Made by a program: the position numbers and the translations under genes
Source of the DNA: JBQCDV01 sp051960855
Lineage (GTDB): Bacteria; Actinomycetota; Actinomycetes; JAJZTN01
Assembly: GCA_051960855.1 (NCBI GenBank)
Contig: JBQCDV010000104.1
Coordinates: 1 to 44,426 of the forward strand
Direction: 5' to 3'
Length of the DNA: 44,426 nt
Part shown: positions 36,640-42,698 of the stretch, piece by piece
Numbering within the stretch: the stretch's first letter is position 1
Layout of the letters: each line of letters starts with the position of its first letter
Notes under the pieces: model-generated
What the model was told of the DNA's origin: nothing
What the model saw: only the letters and a program-made list of their open reading frames with translations
Databases searched by the model: none

Positions 36640-38100
36640 TCAGGGGAGCCTGGGCAGTCCCGTCCCGAACGACACGCCACCAGTCGGGCTCGAGGCACCG
36701 CCGGTGAGCAGGTCACCGACCCCGGAGGTCAGCTGACCTGCGCCGCTTGTGACGGCGCCGACACCGCTGCTCACCACGCCGCCGGCGCTCGTGACGGCCC
36801 CACCGATGCTGGAGACGACGGCGCCGGGACTTGTGACCGCGCCCACCGGGCTCGTCGCGGCGCCCACCGCGCTGCTGACTGCTCCGCCGGCGCTCGTGAG
36901 CACGCCTCCTCCGGCACTGGTCACGGCTCCAACGCCGCTGCTGACGAGGCCGCCAGCCGACGTGACCCCGCTCGTCACGACCCCGACCGGCAGCGGCAGC
37001 TGCTGCGAGCCGCGAGCGCCGGAGGCGCCCTGCGCGTCCGATCGGGCAGCGCCAGGAAGGCCGGGCAGGGGAGTCCCCGCACCGGCCGTCGGCATCGCTG
37101 TCGCACCTGAGGTCACCACCCCCACGGCGGGTAGCCCGCCGGCGCCACCTCCTGTGCCACCTCCCACGCCGGAGGGTTGGCGGGTGGTCCCGGAGAGCTG
37201 CGCCAGGCCGTCGAAGGGCAGGGTGATCCGGGGAAGCGTGGACGAGGCTCCCGTGCGCGGGATGGTGTCGCACGGGGAGGCGCAGGTGGCGAGCATGTCG
37301 TGCACGCGGGCGTCGACCGATGCGAGGCGCTCGGCCAGCGTTCGCGCCGGACCGCGCAGGTCGGCCGGCAGCAGCGGGGTGACGTCGCGAAGCCCCTCGG
37401 ACAGCGACGAGAGGTCCGCGTCGAGCTCGCGAAGGGGAATGGTCGAGCCGACGACGTCGTAGGCCCGCACGAGGGCCGCCGCACCGCTGGTGGCGGAGGA
37501 CTGCAGGTCGGCGAAGGTGTCCCGTGCCAGTTCGGTGGTCTCCGGCTCGGCGGCCTGGCTGCCGCTGAGCAGGTGACGCAGCTCGACGAGGCGGGTCTGA
37601 GCCTCGGCGAGCTGCTCCTGACCGCGGCTGGCGTCGTCCTGCATGAGGCCGAGGTGCATCCGCTCGATACCGCGCTTGAGGCCGTACAGCGCATCGCCGG
37701 GCAGCGCGTTGTTGCTGGCGGCCGCCGTCGCGACTCCGCCGACCAGAGCGAGCGCGAGCGCTCCGGCGCCGATCCGGGCGCCGCGAGGAAGGCCGCGTCT
37801 GGCCGGACGCACAGGGGCGACCGCGCGACGGCGGCGCACGGTGACCGGTGCCGCCGGCTGCTCCGCGGCGGCGACGAGCAGGCGCTCGCGCAGCGCGGCC
37901 CGGAACTCCGGGCGCGGGCCGTCAGGAGTGGCCGCGGCGAGGCTCTCGGGCAGGGCGCGCGCCATCCCGACGAGCGCGGCAAGCTCCTCGTCGTTCGGGA
38001 GACGGCCGGTGGTCGACGCCCGATCGAGGGCCTGGTCGAAGGCCTGCGCCCGGCCCGGGTGCAGCAGGGTGTCGGAGAGGAGGTCGCGCGCAGCGCTCAT
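36640..38100 (-). CDS. DUF5667 membrane protein, candidate anti-sigma factor (RsbN-like)
   Basis: 486 residues. Residues 1-105 form a cytoplasmic helical region (DEELAALVGMARALPE), residues ~108-129 one membrane helix, then LPGDALYGLKRGIERMHLGL, the DUF5667 signature, in the extracytoplasmic part. Residues ~335-475 are a striking low-complexity region of TSAGGxVSSGVGAVTS-type repeats with an end rich in Gly/Ser/Thr. In Streptomyces the gene after bldN encodes the membrane anti-sigma RsbN; position and topology fit. The very long repetitive C-terminal domain is not part of RsbN as I know it. Confidence 0.8.
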   Translation of the reverse strand: MSAARDLLSDTLLHPGRAQAFDQALDRASTTGRLPNDEELAALVGMARALPESLAAATPDGPRPEFRAALRERLLVAAAEQPAAPVTVRRRRAVAPVRPARRGLPRGARIGAGALALALVGGVATAAASNNALPGDALYGLKRGIERMHLGLMQDDASRGQEQLAEAQTRLVELRHLLSGSQAAEPETTELARDTFADLQSSATSGAAALVRAYDVVGSTIPLRELDADLSSLSEGLRDVTPLLPADLRGPARTLAERLASVDARVHDMLATCASPCDTIPRTGASSTLPRITLPFDGLAQLSGTTRQPSGVGGGTGGGAGGLPAVGVVTSGATAMPTAGAGTPLPGLPGAARSDAQGASGARGSQQLPLPVGVVTSGVTSAGGLVSSGVGAVTSAGGGVLTSAGGAVSSAVGAATSPVGAVTSPGAVVSSIGGAVTSAGGVVSSGVGAVTSGAGQLTSGVGDLLTGGASSPTGGVSFGTGLPRLP

Positions 38101-38135
38101 CGACGGCACCCCCCTTCCCGGACCTCGATGTTGCA

Positions 38136-38183
38136 GTTGGTGTCGCCGTTGGTGTCGCCGTTGGTGTTGCGGTTGGTGTGACA
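38136..38183. repeat. 12-nt tandem repeat between the sigma and anti-sigma genes
   Basis: Four units, GTTGGTGTCGCC twice, then GTTGGTGTTGCG and GTTGGTGTGACA. On the minus strand they lie in the 151-nt leader between the two genes. A minus-strand reading gives NTNGDTNGD repeats in an ORF that shares the sigma gene's 3' region, but nothing else supports it as a gene. Confidence 0.9.
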
Positions 38184-38251
38184 GCGATTGACGGTGCGGC
38201 ATCCGGACCAACGAGGTCGCCGCCGCAGGGTTACGGGCGAGAGGCAGCCGC

Positions 38252-39043
38252 TCACAGCCGGCCCTCCACGGCCCGGGCGAGGGCCCGCACGGCCCGCAGC
38301 TGCAGCTGCTTGACGGCGCCCTCGCTGCGGCCCATGACGAGTGCCGTCTCCGCGATCGACAGGCCCTGCAGGAAGCGCAGGACGACGCACTCGCGCTGCT
38401 CGTCCTTCAGCGACTTCACCGCCGCGAGCAGGACGGCGTTGTCCAGGGCCGAGACGACGCCGTCCTCGATCCCGTCGTCGGCGCGGTCGTGGTCGCTGAT
38501 CTCGTCGCTGACCAGCTCGTAGCGGTTGCGGCCGGACTTGTAGTGGTCGGTGACGAGGTTGCGCGCGATCGTGACGAACCAGGCCCCGATGTCGCGACCC
38601 TGCCAGGTGAAGCTCGGCAGCCGCCGCAGCGCCCGCAGGAACGTCTCACTCGTGAGGTCCTCGGCGAGCGCATGGTCTCCGACGCGGAACGAGATGTAGC
38701 GGTAGATGCTGTCGACGTAGGCGTCGTAGATGGCCGCGAAGGCCTCGCTGTCGCCGCCCTGGGCGAGCTCCACGAGCGCGGCCATGCGCGCGCCGTGGGC
38801 ATCTAGAGGATCGCCGAACGACGCAGCGGCCGAGGTGCCCGCCGTCGTGGCTCCGGGTAGCGGCGAGAGCGCCTCGGCGGGTCCGGCGGCGAAGCCGTCG
38901 TCAGCGGTGGTGAGCCAGCGCCCCGCTGGCAAGGCGCCGCCGGCGGGCGCAGGAAGAGCGAGCGCAGGAAAAGTGGACGGCAGCAGTCCAGCGAGGGCGT
39001 CGGCGACGAGCGCACGCAGCACGAGCAGCGGATCGCCCGACAC
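38252..39043 (-). CDS. ECF-type sigma factor, BldN-like, with N-terminal pro-sequence
   Basis: 263 residues. Sigma-2 spans ~87-165 (AFAAIYDAYVDSIYRYISFRV, DLTSETFLRAL, SFTWQGRDIGAWFVTIARNLV), sigma-4 ~200-258 (LKDEQRECVVLRFLQGLSIAETALVMGRSEGAVKQL; quoted for the HTH core SIAETALVMGRSEGAVKQL). The first 86 residues are Ala/Pro/Gly-rich and unlike a sigma domain. Streptomyces BldN carries a processed pro-sequence of about this length. GTG 39043 has a strong GGAGGA 7 nt upstream. The gene next to rex-hemA-hemC-hemD matches bldN in S. coelicolor. Controls development there; here the role is an inference. Confidence 0.85.
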   Translation of the reverse strand: MSGDPLLVLRALVADALAGLLPSTFPALALPAPAGGALPAGRWLTTADDGFAAGPAEALSPLPGATTAGTSAAASFGDPLDAHGARMAALVELAQGGDSEAFAAIYDAYVDSIYRYISFRVGDHALAEDLTSETFLRALRRLPSFTWQGRDIGAWFVTIARNLVTDHYKSGRNRYELVSDEISDHDRADDGIEDGVVSALDNAVLLAAVKSLKDEQRECVVLRFLQGLSIAETALVMGRSEGAVKQLQLRAVRALARAVEGRL

Positions 39044-39153
39044 GTCGCGTCCTCCCGAACCTGCAGTCCAACCGTCGTCGCCCTCGCGCACGGCACCGCC
39101 GGACGGGCACCGTCCGGACGTCCGGGACATGCTAGGTCGCTTGGGACGCCTTC

Positions 39154-39162
39154 GGTATACCT
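39154..39162 (+). promoter_or_regulatory. Candidate -10 and palindrome before the glutaredoxin gene
   Basis: GGTATACC is a perfect 8-bp palindrome (39154-39161). TATACC (39156-39161), 7 nt, then ATG 39169; it deviates from TANNNT only in the last base. It may also serve the divergent sigma gene. Confidence 0.35.
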
Positions 39163-39168
39163 GTGGGC

Positions 39169-39414
39169 ATGTCGTCGGCGCGCCTGGTCCTGCTCGGCAA
39201 GCCCGGCTGCCACCTGTGCGACGACGCCCGCGCCGTGGTGTCTCGCGTGGCCGACGAGCTGGGCGTGACCTGGACCGAGCTCGACATCACGCAGGACTCC
39301 GAGCTCGAGGCCCGCTACTGGGAGCAGATTCCGGTCGTGCTGCTCGACGGTCGCCAGCACACCTTCTGGCGGGTCGACGAGCAGCGGCTGCGGCAGGCGC
39401 TCACCTCCCCCTGA
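39169..39414 (+). CDS. Glutaredoxin-like thioredoxin-fold protein (Rv0508-like)
   Basis: 81 residues. LVLLGKPGCHLCDDARAVV carries the redox Cys-x2-Cys (CHLC), the cis-Pro lies in QIPVVLLDG. Belongs to the DUF836/glutaredoxin-like family found before rex/hemA in actinobacteria. ATG 39169 is chosen over GTG 39163 by spacing to the -10 candidate. Partner proteins unknown. Confidence 0.88.
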   Translation: MSSARLVLLGKPGCHLCDDARAVVSRVADELGVTWTELDITQDSELEARYWEQIPVVLLDGRQHTFWRVDEQRLRQALTSP

Positions 39415-39450
39415 CAGGGGTTCCCGGTGCCGCCCGTGCCTTGCTCGACT

Positions 39451-39479
39451 TTGTGCACGTATTCACAAAGACGTACGCT
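39451..39479 (+). promoter_or_regulatory. Rex operator over the rex-hem promoter
   Basis: TTGTGCACGTATTCACAA (39451-39468) matches the Rex operator TTGTGAAN4TTCACAA, with a perfect right half and TTGTG on the left. TTGTGC also fits a -35, with a 17-nt spacer to TACGCT (39474-39479) as the -10. Rex bound here would cover the -35 and spacer, so rex-hemA-hemC-hemD is probably repressed at high NAD+/NADH and relieved when NADH rises. Confidence 0.88.
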
Positions 39480-39529
39480 GAGTCGTCCTCCCCCCACTGT
39501 CGCCCCAGCGTCAGGAGCCTTCGAGCGCC

Positions 39530-40258
39530 GTGATCGACGAAGCGCACGAGCCGCAGCCGGCGACCCGTGGTATCCCGGAGGCGACAGTCGCCCGACTGCC
39601 CCTCTACCTGCGCACGCTGACCGCGCTCGCGGAGCGCGGCGTGGTGACCGTGAGCTCCGACGAGCTCGCCGTCTCCTCGGGCGTCAACTCCGCCAAGCTG
39701 CGCAAGGACCTGTCCCATCTCGGGTCCTACGGCACGCGAGGTGTCGGCTACGACGTCGACCAGCTGGTCTTCGAGATCTCCCGCGCCCTGGGGCTCACGC
39801 AGGACTGGGGCGTCGTCATCGTCGGCGTCGGCAACCTCGGTCACGCGCTCGCAAACTATGGCGGCTTCGCCTCGCGCGGCTTCCGCATCGCAGCCCTCGT
39901 CGACGCCGACCCGTCCCGGTCCCACGATCTCGTGGCGGGGCTGACGGTCGAGCCACTCGACCGCCTCGAGGCCGTCGTACGCGAGTGCCGAGTGTCCATC
40001 GGCGTCATCGCCACCCCAGCCGAGGCCGCGCAGAAGGTGGCTGAACGCCTTGTCAGCGCCGGCGTCACCAGCATCCTGAACTTCGCACCCGTGCTGCTGT
40101 CGGTGCCCGACTCCGTCGATGTCCGCCGGGTCGACCTCTCGGTCGAGCTGCAGATCCTCGCCTTCCACGAGCAGCGCAAGGCCTCGTCGCTGGCCCTGGC
40201 CGGAGCCGACCGCGGCCCAGCGAGCAGTCCCGCCTACGGTGAGGGGCTGCGCGCGTGA
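39530..40258 (+). CDS. rex: Redox-sensing transcriptional repressor Rex
   Basis: 242 residues. N-terminal winged helix (ATVARLPLYLRTLTALAERG...VNSAKLRKDLSHLGSYGTRGVGY region), and a C-terminal Rossmann domain with VVIVGVGNLGHALANY (GxGxxG) that binds NADH. DLSHLGSYGTRGVGYDV is the family signature at the domain boundary. The C-terminal ILAFHEQRKAS helix is the domain-swapped dimer arm. GTG 39530 has an AGGAG 12 nt upstream, somewhat far. Heads the rex-hemA-hemC-hemD operon, the classic Rex target. Confidence 0.96.
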   Translation: MIDEAHEPQPATRGIPEATVARLPLYLRTLTALAERGVVTVSSDELAVSSGVNSAKLRKDLSHLGSYGTRGVGYDVDQLVFEISRALGLTQDWGVVIVGVGNLGHALANYGGFASRGFRIAALVDADPSRSHDLVAGLTVEPLDRLEAVVRECRVSIGVIATPAEAAQKVAERLVSAGVTSILNFAPVLLSVPDSVDVRRVDLSVELQILAFHEQRKASSLALAGADRGPASSPAYGEGLRA

Positions 40259-41574
40259 GCCTGCTCGCCCTCGGTCTCAGCCACCACTCCGCCCCGGTCG
40301 CGCTGCTCGAGCGGGTCGCCCTCGACGTCGAGGGGCAGGCGAAGCTGCTCGCGGACGCCGTCGGCTCCCAGGCAGTGGCCGAAGCCGTCGTCGTCGCGAC
40401 TTGCAACCGGCTCGAGGTCTACGCCGAGGTCGGTCGCTTCCACGCCGCGGTCGACGAGCTCAGCGCGCTGCTGTCCCAGCACACCGGTGTCCCGCTGCCC
40501 GAGCTCACTCCGCACCTCGCCGTGCACTACGACGAGCGCGCCGTGCATCACCTCTTCTCTGTCTCCTCCGGCCTCGACTCGATGGTGATCGGGGAGACGC
40601 AGATCCTCGGCCAGGTGCGGGCGGGACTGCGTCTCGCCCAGGAGTCGGGCGCCGCCGGGCGCGTGCTCAACGAGGCCTTCCAGCAGGCGCTGCGCGTCGG
40701 CAAGCGGGTGCACGCGGAGACCGACCTCGACCATGCGGGACAGAGCCTCGTCTCGGTCGGGCTCGAGGCCGTCGAGTCGCTGCTGGGCCCGCTGCGTGAC
40801 CGCCGCGTCCTCGTGGTCGGCGCGGGGTCGATGAGCGCGCTGGCGGCCACGACACTCGCGCGTTCCGGCGTCCAGGACCTTGCCGTGCTCAACCGATCGC
40901 CCGAGCGGGCAGCGGCCCTCGCGGAGCGGGTCGGCGCCCGGGCCTTCGGTCTAGACGCCCTTCCGGGCCTGCTGTCGGAGGCGGATCTCGTGGTCAGCTG
41001 CACCGGCGCGCTCGGGCACGTCATCGACACCGGAACCGTCATCGCCGCAGCCTCGCCGCGGCAGGTCTACCTCGACCTGGCGATGCCGCGCGATGTCGCC
41101 CCTGAGGTTGCCGACCTCCCGGGTATCGACGTGGTCGACATCGCCCGTCTCGGTGCCCTGCTGGAAAACGACCAGCGCGCCGCCGACGTGGTCCGCGTCC
41201 GGGAGATCGTCGACGAGGAGGTCGTCGCCTTCACCGGCTGGCTGTCCGCCGCCGAGGTGGCGCCCACCGTCGTCGCACTGCGGCAGATGGCCGAGCGCGT
41301 CGTCGAGTCCGAGCTCGTGCGGCTGGCCGGTCGCCTGCCCGAGCTCACCGACACCGAACGTGACGAGGTCTCGCAGACCGTCCACCGCGTCGTCGACAAG
41401 CTCCTCCACAGCCCGACGGTGCGCGTCAAGGAGCTCGCCGCCGAGCCCGGGGGACCCACCTACGCCGCTGCCCTGCGCGAGCTGTTCGACCTCGACCAGC
41501 AACGGGTCCGCGCCGTCACCACCCCGGCGGATGCGCCCCGCGCGACCGGTCTGCTCGACGAGGGCCAGTCATGA
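40255..41574 (+). CDS. hemA: Glutamyl-tRNA reductase
   Basis: 439 residues. First committed step of the C5 tetrapyrrole pathway, glutamyl-tRNA to glutamate-1-semialdehyde. Catalytic Cys50 in VVVATCNRLEVY; GLDSMVIGETQILGQVR is the signature; NADPH domain VLVVGAGSMSALAATTLARSG; the C-terminal dimerisation helix region ERVVESELVRLAGRLPELTDTE. GTG overlaps the rex stop (GTGA) and the stop overlaps hemC (ATGA). Confidence 0.97.
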   Translation: MSLLALGLSHHSAPVALLERVALDVEGQAKLLADAVGSQAVAEAVVVATCNRLEVYAEVGRFHAAVDELSALLSQHTGVPLPELTPHLAVHYDERAVHHLFSVSSGLDSMVIGETQILGQVRAGLRLAQESGAAGRVLNEAFQQALRVGKRVHAETDLDHAGQSLVSVGLEAVESLLGPLRDRRVLVVGAGSMSALAATTLARSGVQDLAVLNRSPERAAALAERVGARAFGLDALPGLLSEADLVVSCTGALGHVIDTGTVIAAASPRQVYLDLAMPRDVAPEVADLPGIDVVDIARLGALLENDQRAADVVRVREIVDEEVVAFTGWLSAAEVAPTVVALRQMAERVVESELVRLAGRLPELTDTERDEVSQTVHRVVDKLLHSPTVRVKELAAEPGGPTYAAALRELFDLDQQRVRAVTTPADAPRATGLLDEGQS

Positions 41575-42698
41575 CCTCCGTCCCCGGCGGTAGCCGCCCA
41601 GTGCCCCCTCTGCGGACCCTGCCACCCCTGCCGCCTCTGCGTCTGGGGACCCGGGCGAGTGCGCTCGCCGTGGCCCAGTCCAGTGCGATCGCCCGGCTCG
41701 TCGAGCAGCACTCCGGCCGGGCCGTCGAGCTGGTCCACGTGACGACGACAGGTGACCGGTCCCGTGCTCCGCTGGCCACCATCGGTGGCACCGGCGTCTT
41801 CGTCACCGCCCTCCGCGAAGCCCTCGTCGCCGGCCACGTCGACCTCGCCGTGCACAGCCTCAAGGACCTCCCGACCGCGCCCGCCGCTGGGCTCGTCATC
41901 GCGGCCGTGCCCGCCCGCGAGGACCCCCGCGACGCCCTGGTCGCGCGTGACGGACTCACCCTCCGCGAGCTTCCCGCCGGTGCCCGCGTCGGCACCGGGT
42001 CCCCGCGCCGCGCCGCCCAGCTGCGCGCACTGCGCCCGGACCTCGAGGTGGTCGACCTGCGCGGGAACGTCGACACCCGGCTCGCGAACGTTGCCGAGGG
42101 CCGCCTCGATGCCGTCGTCCTCGCGTTGGCCGGGCTGCGGCGCCTCGGCCGCGACGAGGCTGTCACCGAGGTGCTCGACCCCGCCGACGTGCTGCCCGCC
42201 CCGGGCCAGGGAGCGCTCGCCGTGGAGTGCCGTGCCGGGGACGACGAGGTGACGACGGCGCTCGCCCCGCTGGACGACGTTCGCGCCCGGGCCGCCGTCA
42301 CCGCCGAGCGGCAGCTGCTCGCGCGGCTCGAAGCCGGGTGCTCGGCGCCCGTCGGCGCACTCGTCACCTTCCCTGACGGCGAGCGCGGGATCCGATTTGA
42401 CGGCGCCGAGAGGATGGTTCTCGACGGGGTCGTCGGAGCACTCGACGGCTCGGTGCTCGTGCGCGCCTCCCAGGACGATGCGGTCGGTGCGGCTGCCGCC
42501 CTCGGCAGCCGTCTGGCCGACACCCTCCTGAGGGATCCGGCGGTTGCGCCGCTGCTGCGCGCGGTCGCCGATCCCGCCACCGCCTCGATCGAGCTGCCGG
42601 TCCCGGCGACCGGTCGTCCGCTGCAGAGCACGTCCCCGCAGAGCACATCCCCGCAGAGCACATCCCCGACCGCAACGACCCGGGAGACTCACCCGTGA
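41571..42698 (+). CDS. hemC: Hydroxymethylbilane synthase
   Basis: 375 residues, longer than the usual ~310. Polymerises four porphobilinogen molecules. LRLGTRASALAVAQ at the N-terminus of the domain, catalytic Asp99 (HSLKDLP), RGNVDTRL, and the dipyrromethane cofactor Cys257 (EAGCSAPVGA). The N-terminal ~22 residues are Pro/Leu-rich (PPLRTLPPLPPLR), and the C-terminus ends in a QSTSP repeat. Both extensions are low-complexity and absent from typical HemC. Confidence 0.96.
   Translation: MTSVPGGSRPVPPLRTLPPLPPLRLGTRASALAVAQSSAIARLVEQHSGRAVELVHVTTTGDRSRAPLATIGGTGVFVTALREALVAGHVDLAVHSLKDLPTAPAAGLVIAAVPAREDPRDALVARDGLTLRELPAGARVGTGSPRRAAQLRALRPDLEVVDLRGNVDTRLANVAEGRLDAVVLALAGLRRLGRDEAVTEVLDPADVLPAPGQGALAVECRAGDDEVTTALAPLDDVRARAAVTAERQLLARLEAGCSAPVGALVTFPDGERGIRFDGAERMVLDGVVGALDGSVLVRASQDDAVGAAAALGSRLADTLLRDPAVAPLLRAVADPATASIELPVPATGRPLQSTSPQSTSPQSTSPTATTRETHP
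42630..42670 (+). repeat. 15-nt tandem repeat at the 3' end of hemC
   Basis: CAGAGCACRTCCCCG occurs three times in frame, encoding QSTSP QSTSP QSTSP. Confidence 0.9.

Noticed and set aside
38097..38390. Small gene between the sigma and anti-sigma genes (NTNGD repeats)
   Set aside because: Its reading is mostly out-of-frame sigma gene plus the 12-nt repeat; no independent start signal.
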